Source: Lachnospiraceae bacterium UBA7589 (GTDB taxonomy: Bacteria > Bacillota > Clostridia > Lachnospirales > Lachnospiraceae). From it: a stretch of DNA of 56,705 nt. The stretch is from assembly GCA_002476495.1 (NCBI GenBank), contig DLKL01000040.1, positions 49,833-106,537 on the forward strand. Direction: 5' to 3'. The notes under the pieces are model-generated. The model was not told the DNA's origin. It ran no database searches and saw nothing but the letters and a program-made list of their open reading frames with translations. Position numbers and translations under genes: made by a program. Numbering within the stretch: the stretch's first letter is position 1; the number at the start of each line of letters is the position of its first letter. Below are positions 8,629 to 17,274 of the stretch, piece by piece.

Positions 8629-11600
8629 GTGAATTATAGACAAAGGTTAAAAAAATACACATGTGCAATTATGGCATTCCTTATGGTATGCCTTTTTGTG
8701 GTGCCGCAAAGAAAGGCGGATGCCAGGGAGAATTTTGTATCCCAGTTTATCCAGACTGTATTTACCCAGAAAAACGGTATAGGAAGCAATGAGGTAAATT
8801 GTCTGTATCAGTCATCCTCCGGATATATATGGATAGGAACAGATGGTGGACTTTACCGTTATAACGGCTCCTCCTTTCAGAGTATTAATCTCTGGGATAC
8901 TGACAGAACTGATGTATACAGTATCAATACTATTATGCAGGATTCAAAGGGCAGAGTATGGGTAGGAACAGATAATTACGGATTGTTTTATATCGAAAAC
9001 GGAAGTAATCATCATTTGCAAAATGAGTATTACAGTGGCATAAAAACTATATATGATATATGTGAGATGGAAAATGGAGAAATATATATTGGTACATCAG
9101 AGGGACTTTTTTATGTAGATGAGACCGGCTCTGAGGTTCAGCTTAATCAGATCATGGGTGACTTCACAGACCAGAAGGAAGTTAACTGTGTTGAAGCATA
9201 TGATGATGCAATATGGGCTGTATGTAACAATAGATATATGTATGTGATTAGTGCAAAAAAAACGATAAGCAAAGAAGATTTGAGTCTGACCGTGTCTGAC
9301 GATATAAGCTGTATGAAAGCCATAGATGGTAAGCTTTACGTTGGTACTGCCGGCAAAAATATAGTTGTTTTTTCATCAGGAAGAAATGAGGGTGAGATTA
9401 TAACTGCCGAGGTAGAGGGTATCAATAATATGATGAAGGATTCCCAGGGACGCATATGGGTCTGTGGTGATAATGGGCTGGGATACTTTGTGGGAAATAA
9501 TTTTATCAAAATAAGCGATTGTAAAATTGACAGCTACCTTTCAGATATGATTCAGGATTATGAAGGAAATTACTGGGTTTCGTCTACAAGAATGGGAGTG
9601 CTGCTTTTAAGCAGAAGCAAATTTGTGGATTACAATATGCGCATAGGAATGCCGGAAACAATGGTCAATGCAGTATTTGTAAAAGGCAGCTATAAGTACA
9701 TTGGCACAGATGACGGACTTATTATATATGACAGGGATGAGACCAGGGTAAGCGATGATTTAACTAATATGCTGAATGGGATAAGTATACGCTCCATTAC
9801 ATCCGATGATGAAGGAAATATATGGATAGGAACCTATAGAAGGTATGGAGTGGTACGGGTTACCCCCAAGGGAGAGATAACATATACAAATAGAAGCACA
9901 GGACTTGCCGGTTCAACAGTAAACTGCATATATATTCTGGCTGATGGTAACGTTGCGGTTGGAACAGATAATGGTATTACAATACTTGATAAGTCAGGCA
10001 GGAATGTCATTTCCTATGGTAAAACAGAAGGAATAAGTTACGGAAACATAACATGTCTTTTTCAGGATGAAAAAGGTATTTTGTATGCAGGAACAGATGG
10101 AGAGGGAATATATGCCGTTAAGATAGGAACAAATCCGGAAATAACAAGATATACAATGGAAAACGGGCTTAATTCTAATGTTATTTCTGCCATAATAAGT
10201 GGAGAACAGGGTATATGGATCGGTACGGACAATGGAATGTGTTTCTACAATGAGGCATTCCGTTCAATCAGTAATATAGAATATTCCAACAGCATATACG
10301 ATATTCTGATCAGGGATAATTATGTATGGATTGTAGGTTCAATGGGAGTATTATGTACCACAGAGGAGGAACTTCTGGGAAGCCAGGGAGTAGTAAACCG
10401 TTATTATGATGCATCTGACGGATTAACAAAGACCCTGAATACAATCAGTGATTCCTATATTGATAACGGTGGAATACTATATATCTGCTGCAATGACGGA
10501 ATATGCACACTCAATACAAAAAATATACCACGTACAGATATCCCTCCAAGGATAAAGGTAACCTCTATTGATGTAGATGGGAAGACATATGAATTTGATG
10601 ACCTGGTTAACGGTTTATCAATAGAAAACGATGCAGACAAGATAACTATTGAATTTGCAGTGTTCAGTTTTTCCAACAGGGATGATATTAAGGCTGAATA
10701 TATGCTCAAGGGGTTTGATAAGGAGCCTATAGTGCTTAGTGGCAATGATACCATGAAGGCAGTATATACCAATCTGGAAGGTGGTGTGTACGAATTTGAG
10801 ATAAATGCCTATAACGGTGATGGAGTATCCTGTGAAAAGCCGATTTCATTTATTATTGAAATGGAGCCGAGCTTTTTTGAAAATCCGGTTGCAAGAGCAG
10901 GAATAATAGGTGCATTTATTGTTCTCGTTGTGCTTTTGATCTTTGGTGCATTGCGGGTAAAAAATCTGCTTGTTAATAAAAACCAGGCATTGGAAAAGCT
11001 TTCCAGAGAGCATGAGGAGGCAGTAAAAACCAGCAGTGCCAAAAATGACTATCTTGCCAATATGAGTAATGAAATAAAAACTCCTATAAATGCAATGGTG
11101 GCAAAGGCGGATGAGCTTATGCATATCCTGTCTGATGCAGCATCAAAGGAAATTGTTGAAAGCATATGTAATATTGGAAATGATATAATCGGAAAGGTTG
11201 ATGACATTATACTGCTGGCTAAGATTGAAGCCGGAAAGGTAGACACGATAAAAGCTCCGTATTCGGTAACCACTATGATTTATGAATTATCCGAAATGGT
11301 GACAGGAAAACTTGCTGACAAGGCAGTAAAATTCTTTGTGGAGATTGGTGAGGAGATTGTAGACAATCTTATTGGTGATGAAGTAAAAATAAAAGATATA
11401 ATGATGAGGATTCTGGATAATTCCATAAAATATACTAAGGAAGGTTCCATAACCCTTGCTGTAGATTGCTACAGATATACTGATAAGGATAAAGATGATA
11501 TAGTCAACCTTGTTTTTTCTGTCTCTGACACAGGAATCGGTATACAGGATGACAGGATAGACAGTATATTTGAAATATATAATATAGCAGATAATGTAAA

Positions 11601-12888
11601 AAACAGTATTCATTCAGGAAATGGAGTGGGTCTTGCTATTGCTAAGGGATATGCAGAACTTATGGATGCTGATATAGAGGTTGAGAGTACATATGGGGCA
11701 GGCTCTACATTTACTCTTACTCTTAACCAGAGAGTAGCCCTTAATCAAAATGCCAATCATGCCATATACAAGATAGAAGAGATGGTTTCCAAGGAAATTG
11801 CTGAAAAACTCTGGCTTCCTGAGGCCAATGCCCTTTTGGTGGATGACGAGGAGGTAAGCCGTCAGGTTTCCCAAAAGATACTTAATCAATTTGAGATGAA
11901 GGTGGATGTGGCAACCTCAGGCATAAATGCAATTGATATGGTTATGAATAACAGCTATGACGTTGTATTCATGGATTTATCGATGCCTATAATGAATGGT
12001 ATAGATGCTATGAATGAAATCAGGGATTTATCCGAGGACAGATACAAAATGCTTCCTATTGTTGCAATGGACAATGATGCCATTGAAGAAAACAAGGAAA
12101 AGCTTCTTGCAGCCGGCTTTACCGACAGCATAGTAAAGCCTATGGATATACGCAGAGTGGCTGCGATACTTAAGGATTGCCTCCCTGAAAATCTTATCAA
12201 AGAGAAAGCGAATGATATAGCCTCATATATAAGTGGCTCAAGATATGGAGACGGTCTTGCAAAGCTCAGGCCATACATGGATGTTGAATACGCAATTGAA
12301 AAAATAGGTGGAAGTATTGATGTTTATAATAAGCTGTTGAGAATGTTCTATGAACAAAATGCGGCAGCCTCCGAAGAATTATATAAAAAGGCGGGAAAGG
12401 ATGTAAGAGGCTTTAAAATAAAAATTCATGCACTGAGAACAGCAAGCATGAATATCGGTGCTACTGCCCTTGCTCACCAGGCAACAAGGATGGAGGGAGC
12501 TATAAATATTGGCAACAGGGAATATATTAACGAAAATGTAGAGAGCTTTTTAGAAAACCTTGTAGATGTATTGCTGGCTGTGGAGGATTATAATACCTTT
12601 GTTGACAGCATTTCAGGAACCGGTGATGAGGAATATAACGGAAAGGGACAGGAGCAGGAGATTACTGATGCAGGAAGTGAAGATATAGCCATATACCTGA
12701 AGGAGATAGAAAAGATGATGGAAGCTGATGATTTTGCTGCCGGAGAGCAAATTATGGATAGACTTTTAGCTCTTCGGACTGAAGGAGAGGACAGAGAATT
12801 CATATCAGCCTTAAATAATCTTGTAAGACAAAAGGATAAGGAAGGAATCAGAGAGCTTATTGACACATATTTTGCATTAAAGCTATAG
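8629..12888 (+). CDS. Giant hybrid two-component sensor with degenerate H-box (beta-propeller, kinase-like, receiver, Hpt)
   Basis: This is a 1419-residue membrane signalling protein. It has a signal/anchor helix (about 11-30), an extracellular double seven-bladed Reg_prop propeller (repeats of the form WIGTDGGL at residues about 45-640), a Y_Y_Y domain (about 690-745), one transmembrane helix (about 755-775), a HisKA-like helix pair, HATPase_c (N-box LDNSIKYT, G-boxes SDTGIGIQDD and GNGVGLAI), a receiver (Asp1072-Asp1073, Asp1116, Lys1170) and an Hpt domain with His1267. The H-box reads MSNEIKTP, so the usual phospho-accepting His is Asn814. In the receiver, the usual Thr/Ser strand reads VAMDND. 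No AraC output domain is present. Start is a GTG with a GAGG 11 nt upstream. Propeller sensors of this type commonly sense glycans; the ligand here is unknown. Confidence 0.9.
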   Translation: MNYRQRLKKYTCAIMAFLMVCLFVVPQRKADARENFVSQFIQTVFTQKNGIGSNEVNCLYQSSSGYIWIGTDGGLYRYNGSSFQSINLWDTDRTDVYSINTIMQDSKGRVWVGTDNYGLFYIENGSNHHLQNEYYSGIKTIYDICEMENGEIYIGTSEGLFYVDETGSEVQLNQIMGDFTDQKEVNCVEAYDDAIWAVCNNRYMYVISAKKTISKEDLSLTVSDDISCMKAIDGKLYVGTAGKNIVVFSSGRNEGEIITAEVEGINNMMKDSQGRIWVCGDNGLGYFVGNNFIKISDCKIDSYLSDMIQDYEGNYWVSSTRMGVLLLSRSKFVDYNMRIGMPETMVNAVFVKGSYKYIGTDDGLIIYDRDETRVSDDLTNMLNGISIRSITSDDEGNIWIGTYRRYGVVRVTPKGEITYTNRSTGLAGSTVNCIYILADGNVAVGTDNGITILDKSGRNVISYGKTEGISYGNITCLFQDEKGILYAGTDGEGIYAVKIGTNPEITRYTMENGLNSNVISAIISGEQGIWIGTDNGMCFYNEAFRSISNIEYSNSIYDILIRDNYVWIVGSMGVLCTTEEELLGSQGVVNRYYDASDGLTKTLNTISDSYIDNGGILYICCNDGICTLNTKNIPRTDIPPRIKVTSIDVDGKTYEFDDLVNGLSIENDADKITIEFAVFSFSNRDDIKAEYMLKGFDKEPIVLSGNDTMKAVYTNLEGGVYEFEINAYNGDGVSCEKPISFIIEMEPSFFENPVARAGIIGAFIVLVVLLIFGALRVKNLLVNKNQALEKLSREHEEAVKTSSAKNDYLANMSNEIKTPINAMVAKADELMHILSDAASKEIVESICNIGNDIIGKVDDIILLAKIEAGKVDTIKAPYSVTTMIYELSEMVTGKLADKAVKFFVEIGEEIVDNLIGDEVKIKDIMMRILDNSIKYTKEGSITLAVDCYRYTDKDKDDIVNLVFSVSDTGIGIQDDRIDSIFEIYNIADNVKNSIHSGNGVGLAIAKGYAELMDADIEVESTYGAGSTFTLTLNQRVALNQNANHAIYKIEEMVSKEIAEKLWLPEANALLVDDEEVSRQVSQKILNQFEMKVDVATSGINAIDMVMNNSYDVVFMDLSMPIMNGIDAMNEIRDLSEDRYKMLPIVAMDNDAIEENKEKLLAAGFTDSIVKPMDIRRVAAILKDCLPENLIKEKANDIASYISGSRYGDGLAKLRPYMDVEYAIEKIGGSIDVYNKLLRMFYEQNAAASEELYKKAGKDVRGFKIKIHALRTASMNIGATALAHQATRMEGAINIGNREYINENVESFLENLVDVLLAVEDYNTFVDSISGTGDEEYNGKGQEQEITDAGSEDIAIYLKEIEKMMEADDFAAGEQIMDRLLALRTEGEDREFISALNNLVRQKDKEGIRELIDTYFALKL

Positions 12889-12962
12889 AAACTGCGGTGG
12901 GGTGCAATGCGATATGGAAACCACATAAATGCTTAATTGTTAAAAAGTTTGGAGAACAAATA

Positions 12963-13595
12963 ATGAGTAAATATATCAAATTGAATATAATACCAATAAT
13001 AATAGAAATAATATTTATAGTATCTTGTTTTATTATACCAAAGGAATATTTTATCTATACAAATTTTCTCTTTTATATGTTGATAGTAATATATTTTTAC
13101 ATAAAAAAAGAGTTTTCGTTTAAAGAATGGTTAAATAATATAAAAAGTGGAAAAAAATTTTATAAACAAGTAATAATTACAGCATTACTTTTTATGGTAG
13201 CATTTATAATAACAACGATTTTAGAAAATGTATTTTCTAATTATAATACAGGAACAATTGGGTTGAAAAGAGATAGTTGGTTAAAATTGACAATATTTGC
13301 AGTATCTACAATATTATTACCTGCTATAGCAGAAGAAACATTTTATAGAAAAAGTATAATATCTTTTAAAAACAAAGGAATACTTCTAATTACAACTATA
13401 TTAGGGATGCTTTTATATGCTTTAGAACACTCGTTAACAATATGGGGAATATTTTTAACTATGATTTGGGCTTTACCTTTAAGTGTTTCATATATTAATA
13501 CTAAAAATATATATGTACCAATGACAGCACATTTTATCATAAATTTATTAGGAAATGGAATGACTGTTATTATGACCATTATTTCAATGATATAG
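12963..13595 (+). CDS. CPBP-family (Abi/Rce1-like) intramembrane protease, probably acquired
   Basis: This is a multi-pass membrane protein of 210 residues in the CPBP intramembrane glutamic protease family. The diagnostic EExxxR motif appears as AEETFYRK, followed by a second-helix EHSL histidine and a third motif with a conserved His-Phe-x-x-Asn (AHFIINLLGN). Several hydrophobic helices span residues 5-60 and 75-205. Members mature peptides or serve as bacteriocin self-immunity proteins; the substrate here is unknown. GGAG about 8 nt upstream sets the start. The gene is far richer in A and T than its neighbours (many AAA, TTT, ATA and TTA codons) and lies next to a group II intron scar, so recent transfer is likely. 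Confidence 0.85.
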   Translation: MSKYIKLNIIPIIIEIIFIVSCFIIPKEYFIYTNFLFYMLIVIYFYIKKEFSFKEWLNNIKSGKKFYKQVIITALLFMVAFIITTILENVFSNYNTGTIGLKRDSWLKLTIFAVSTILLPAIAEETFYRKSIISFKNKGILLITTILGMLLYALEHSLTIWGIFLTMIWALPLSVSYINTKNIYVPMTAHFIINLLGNGMTVIMTIISMI

Positions 13596-13616
13596 ATAAC
13601 AATAAATTATAATTTA

Positions 13617-13649
13617 CAAAGCAGATTAAAAATAAGTCTGCTTTTTTGA
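13617..13649 (+). terminator. Intrinsic terminator of the CPBP gene
   Basis: AAAGCAGA pairs with TCTGCTTT across an 11-nt loop and runs into TTTTTT. It follows the CPBP stop codon by about 25 nt. A textbook Rho-independent terminator. Confidence 0.85.
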
Positions 13650-13720
13650 ATAGCTTTAACAATATACGCTCTCCAAAAATGTGGACTATAATTTTGTTTG
13701 ACTTATATATATATAATTGA

Positions 13721-13885
13721 ATCGTTGATACTCAATACTTAGGTGATTGTTGTGATGCTTATGAAAATGAAAGCCCAATTCATTCTGAATGTAGATTATT
13801 GTTAAATCAAGGTCATATTGACGTTACTGTTCACGATTTTAGAATGAGTGATCACAGGATACGTATGTGTATAAAGAAAGACTGA
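13721..13885 (+). pseudogene. Orphan ORF fragment upstream of the intron scar
   Basis: This stretch is open for 54 codons but has no convincing start codon or ribosome binding site. It encodes a Cys/His-containing peptide (LGDCCDAYENESPIH early, HDFRMSDHRIRMC late). I do not recognise it. It may be the remains of a gene in which the intron or another element inserted, cut off on its 5' side. It overlaps by a few codons, in another frame, the maturase fragment that follows. The whole 13650-14032 interval has no intact gene. Confidence 0.35.
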
Positions 13886-13944
13886 TAAACAGTGGCTATT
13901 ATGATTTAGCCACAGCCTACCAGTCTGTGCACGTCAACTATTGA
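13852..13944 (+). pseudogene. C-terminal fragment of a group II intron reverse transcriptase/maturase
   Basis: In the frame that ends with TGA at 13942-13944 the DNA reads ...YKERLINSGYYDLATAYQ followed by SVHVNY and stop. This matches from memory the C-terminus of bacterial group II intron maturases (LtrA-like). Only about 30 codons remain and the frame is blocked by stops further upstream, so the gene is a remnant. Its position directly before a domain V-like hairpin is exactly where an intact intron would have the end of its ORF. Confidence 0.7.
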
Positions 13945-14017
13945 AACCGCCGTGTACCGAACGGTACGCACGGTGGTGTGAGAGGACGTCGGTTAGTCAC
14001 CGCCTCCTACTCGATTA
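13945..14017 (+). mobile_element. Group II intron 3' end (domains V and VI), truncated element
   Basis: Starting at about 13945 the sequence ACCGCCGTGTACC - GAAC - GGTACGCACGGTGGT folds into a domain V-type hairpin with a 2-nt bulge on the 3' side and a tetraloop. It is followed by GTGTGAGAGG and a domain VI-like stem (GAGG ... CCTC) ending CTACTCGAT. This is the well known 3' terminus of bacterial retro-introns. The intron body, most of the maturase and the 5' end are missing. Its 3' end lies about 15 bp from the amt stop codon, on the opposite strand. Confidence 0.8.
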
Positions 14018-14032
14018 TTTCATAACTCTTTT

Positions 14033-15748
14033 TTAAAATTCACCAGCTGAATCCTGAAGAGCCATATATCCGGTTTCACCGGTACGAACCTTGATAACAT
14101 CCTCGATGTCATATACAAAGATTTTACCGTCGCCGATATGGCCGGTACAAAGAACCTTTCTTGCTGTACTTACTACCAGGTCAACAGGAACCTTGCTGAC
14201 AGCTATGTCAACCTTTACCTTAGGAAGCAGGTTCATCTCAAGCTCAGAACCTCTGTAATATTTTGTCGCACCCTTCTGAGTACCACAGCCCAGTACATTG
14301 GTAATAGTAACACCTGTTATACCGATGAGACTTAATTCCTGAATAAGCTCACTAAGCTTGTTCTGTCTGGTTATAATTGTAACCTTGCTGAGTGGCTTAT
14401 CAATAACTGAGACAGGATCCTCTGACACGGAAACCGGAGCATCACCATCGGATGCTTCAGAGGTTGAAACAACTGGGGCAATTGTATTTACAACAGGCAT
14501 AAAGTCTGCATAGCTGCTTGTAAGACCATGCTCCATAATATCAAGACCGGCAATTTCTTCTTCCTCTGTAACTCTAAGGCCGACAGTATGCTTGATTATA
14601 AGGAACACTACAGTCATTGTTGCTGCAACCCAGGCTATTACAGATATAACACCAAGAGCCTGAGTGCCAAGTAATGAGGCATCTCCACCGGTAAAAAGAC
14701 CTAAGCTTCCGTCAGTACCTGCACCATCAGAGAAGAGTCCTACACATAAGGTACCGAGCATACCGTTTATACCATGAACACCTACGGCACCCACAGGGTC
14801 ATCCACCTTTAATACCTTATCAATAAATTCGATGCCGAATACAACTGCAAAGCCGGCAAGGATACCTATAATTGCAGCACTTGTTGGACTTACTGTATCA
14901 CAGCCTGCTGTAATGGCAACCAGTCCGGCAAGTGTGCCGTTTAAGGTCATTGACACATCAGGCTTCTTGTATCGTATCCAGGTAATAATAAGTACGGTAC
15001 ATGTTGCCACAGCGGCAGCAAGGTTAGTAGTTACAAAAATTTTACCTGCTGATACGATTGCATCTCCCTCCATGGATACAGTAGAAGCACCGTTAAATCC
15101 AAACCAGCAGAACCAGAGAATAAATACACCCAAAGCACCCAGAGTTAAGCTGTGTCCCGGAATAGCCTTTGATTTTCCGTTCTTGTCATACTTTCCAATA
15201 CGTGGTCCAAGGATTAACGCACCGATAAATGCAGCTACACCACCAACCATGTGAACTGCTGTCGAGCCTGCAAAATCGTGGAAGCCTCTTTCGGCTAACC
15301 AGCCACCACCCCAGATCCAATGTCCGGAAACAGGATAGATTACAAGACTGATTATAAGACTATATATACAGTAGGATATGAATTTGGTTCTTTCTGCCAT
15401 GGCACCTGAAACAATGGTTGCAGCTGTTGCACAGAAAACTGTCTGGAAAATAAGAAATGCGAAAAACGGTACTCCGTCAGGGAGCATATCGCTTCCGTAG
15501 TTTCCTTCACTTGCAATACCCTTAATGCTTCCGATAAAACTTCCTGAACCTCCAAACATAATACCGAAGCCTACAAGCCAGAAGACAGGTGTTCCGATAC
15601 AGAAATCCATAAGGTTTTTCATAATAATGTTACCGGCATTCTTTGCTCTGGTAAATCCTGTTTCCACCATTGCGAAACCGGCCTGCATAAAGAATACCAA
15701 TGCGGCACCTAAAAGCACCCATATTGTGTTTACTGCTGAGAATTCCAT
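14033..15748 (-). CDS. amt: Ammonium transporter fused to a PII (GlnK-like) signalling domain
   Basis: This 571-residue protein joins an Amt/MEP ammonium channel (about 1-405, about 11 membrane helices, with WVLLGAALVFFMQAGFA, DFAGSTAVHMVGG and the pore His in VHGINGMLGT) to a complete PII domain (about 453-565). The PII part has the T-loop (QKGATKYYRGSELEMNLLPK), the B-loop TGHIGDGKIFV and the C-loop KVRTGETG. In free GlnK the uridylylated residue is Tyr51 in YRGAEY; here that place is Leu503, while the Arg that plugs the AmtB pore is kept (Arg499). So the channel probably carries its own ATP/2-oxoglutarate-responsive gate that cannot be uridylylated; this is inference. The start has GGGAGG 8 nt upstream. 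It lies downstream of glnN-purF on the same strand. Confidence 0.93.
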   Translation of the reverse strand: MEFSAVNTIWVLLGAALVFFMQAGFAMVETGFTRAKNAGNIIMKNLMDFCIGTPVFWLVGFGIMFGGSGSFIGSIKGIASEGNYGSDMLPDGVPFFAFLIFQTVFCATAATIVSGAMAERTKFISYCIYSLIISLVIYPVSGHWIWGGGWLAERGFHDFAGSTAVHMVGGVAAFIGALILGPRIGKYDKNGKSKAIPGHSLTLGALGVFILWFCWFGFNGASTVSMEGDAIVSAGKIFVTTNLAAAVATCTVLIITWIRYKKPDVSMTLNGTLAGLVAITAGCDTVSPTSAAIIGILAGFAVVFGIEFIDKVLKVDDPVGAVGVHGINGMLGTLCVGLFSDGAGTDGSLGLFTGGDASLLGTQALGVISVIAWVAATMTVVFLIIKHTVGLRVTEEEEIAGLDIMEHGLTSSYADFMPVVNTIAPVVSTSEASDGDAPVSVSEDPVSVIDKPLSKVTIITRQNKLSELIQELSLIGITGVTITNVLGCGTQKGATKYYRGSELEMNLLPKVKVDIAVSKVPVDLVVSTARKVLCTGHIGDGKIFVYDIEDVIKVRTGETGYMALQDSAGEF

Positions 15749-15820
15749 AATAATTCCTCCCTTTTATAATAAATTTGGTGATAGGTTAAATTGCCCGAAA
15801 GTATCATGAGCATATATATA

Positions 15821-15857
15821 AAAGGCGCACCTTATAGTATGTATAAAGCGCGCCTTT
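15821..15857 (-). promoter_or_regulatory. Leader hairpin/terminator between purF and amt (CAARGGCGY element)
   Basis: Read on the minus strand, AAAGGCGCGCTTTATA (15857-15842) pairs with TATAAGGTGCGCCTTT (15836-15821), 16 bp with two G-U pairs and a 5-nt loop, then TATATATATG. It is preceded by CG-CAAAGGCG, the motif shared with the glnN, pyrG and carA leaders. It can be the terminator of glnN-purF and also a leader element of amt. Confidence 0.7.
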
Positions 15858-15860
15858 GCG

Positions 15861-15890
15861 TTTATGGTTACACCGGATAATTATTGTCAA
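15861..15890 (-). promoter_or_regulatory. Possible amt promoter inside the purF 3' end
   Basis: On the minus strand a perfect TTGACA (15890-15885) lies in the last codons of purF, and CATAAA follows at 18 bp (15866-15861). The -10 is only a 4/6 match, so this is tentative. If used, transcription would begin at the base of the hairpin just downstream. Confidence 0.35.
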
Positions 15891-17253
15891 AACAGGCCTT
15901 ACATATTGGAAGGTCTCCGGTCATCCTTGATAAGTCTTCAATTTTCATATAGCCAAGAGAATCAGCACCTATATATCTGCATATTTCTTCTGTAGACTGG
16001 GAAGATGCAATAAGCTGTTCATTGCTTGGAACATCTGTACCATAGTAGCATGGATACAGGAATGGTGGTGAACAAATCCTTACATGTATTTCTCTGGCAC
16101 CGGCATTCTTTAGCATTGTAATCAGGTTTGATATGGTAGTACCACGCACAATGGAATCATCTATAAGAACAATGGATTTATCCTTTACAACGCTTTCCAG
16201 TACACTGAGCTTAATATGTACAGCGGATTCCCGTTCCTCCTGCGTAGGCTTTATAAACGTCCTTCCCACATAACTGTTTTTGTGAAATGTGTATCGGAAG
16301 GGAATTCCGGATTCTATGGAATATCCCATAGCGGCGGCAAGTCCTGAATCAGGAACTCCTGTGACAATATCAGCCTTTACAGGGTAGGATTTTGCCAGCT
16401 CTGCGCCTGCCCGTATTCTTGCGTCATATACATTTATACCGTCTATTTTAGAGTCAAGTCTTGCAAAATATATGTATTCAAAAATGCAATGAGCTCTCCT
16501 GTGATTACACAGACTGGTATCGGATGTAATACCATCCCTGGTTATGGTAAGTATTTCCCCGGGAATGACATCTCTTACAAATTCTGCATCCACAGCTGTG
16601 AGAGCACAGCTTTCTGAAGCCAGAACATAACTGTTTCCCTGTTTCCCCAGACACAAGGGCTTAAGCCCCTGCGGATCCCTTACACCAATCAGCTTTCGCG
16701 GACTCATCACCAGAAGAGCATAACCACCCTTGAGACTTTTAACAGTTTTACGTATTGCATCCTCAATACATTCAGAACTAATTCTTTCTTTGGCTATGTG
16801 ATAAGCAATAACCTCTGAATCGGTGGTAGTCTGGAATATGGCTCCTTCTTTCTGAAGCTTCTCCCTTAGCTCTGCTGTATTGGTCAGATTACCATTATGA
16901 GCTAATGCAAGAGTTCCTTTCATATAATTCAGGACAAGGGGCTGGGCATTTTTTTCGGTGCTGGCACCGGTAGTAGAGTATCTTACATGACCTATTCCCA
17001 GATTGCCATTGAGACTGTGAAGCCTGTCCTTGTTGAAAACCTCATTTACAAGTCCCATTCCCTTATGCCAGTCAACATTTCCGAAGGGACCATTGGTATC
17101 ACATACGGCTATTCCGGCTGATTCCTGCCCTCTGTGCTGGAGGGCGGAAAGACCATAATATATGGACGGGGCAGCCGGGGTTGAATCCTGATGGAATATT
17201 CCGAATACACCACATTCTTCCCTGGGCTTGTCATCTATACAATCAAAGCACAT
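15868..17253 (-). CDS. purF: Amidophosphoribosyltransferase PurF
   Basis: PurF makes 5-phosphoribosylamine from PRPP and glutamine, the first step of de novo purine synthesis. The 461-residue product has a short propeptide before the catalytic Cys14 (EECGVFGIF), the Ntn-type glutaminase domain (HRGQESAGI, HNGNLTN), and a phosphoribosyltransferase domain with the PRPP loop IVLIDDSIVRGTT. Cysteines at HVRICSPP, YPCYYG and the C-terminal CKAC fit the [4Fe-4S]-containing Bacillus-type enzyme. It follows glnN by 21 bp on the same strand, so glutamine production and its first purine use are co-transcribed. It is detached from a pur operon, but purB and purA lie 15 kb away. Confidence 0.96.
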   Translation of the reverse strand: MCFDCIDDKPREECGVFGIFHQDSTPAAPSIYYGLSALQHRGQESAGIAVCDTNGPFGNVDWHKGMGLVNEVFNKDRLHSLNGNLGIGHVRYSTTGASTEKNAQPLVLNYMKGTLALAHNGNLTNTAELREKLQKEGAIFQTTTDSEVIAYHIAKERISSECIEDAIRKTVKSLKGGYALLVMSPRKLIGVRDPQGLKPLCLGKQGNSYVLASESCALTAVDAEFVRDVIPGEILTITRDGITSDTSLCNHRRAHCIFEYIYFARLDSKIDGINVYDARIRAGAELAKSYPVKADIVTGVPDSGLAAAMGYSIESGIPFRYTFHKNSYVGRTFIKPTQEERESAVHIKLSVLESVVKDKSIVLIDDSIVRGTTISNLITMLKNAGAREIHVRICSPPFLYPCYYGTDVPSNEQLIASSQSTEEICRYIGADSLGYMKIEDLSRMTGDLPICKACFDNNYPV

Positions 17254-17274
17254 AATCCTAATCCTTTCTGAATA

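Noticed and set aside
14138..15809. Plus-strand ORFs inside and just upstream of amt
   Set aside because: They mirror the amt coding frame, have no ribosome binding sites and no recognisable domain.
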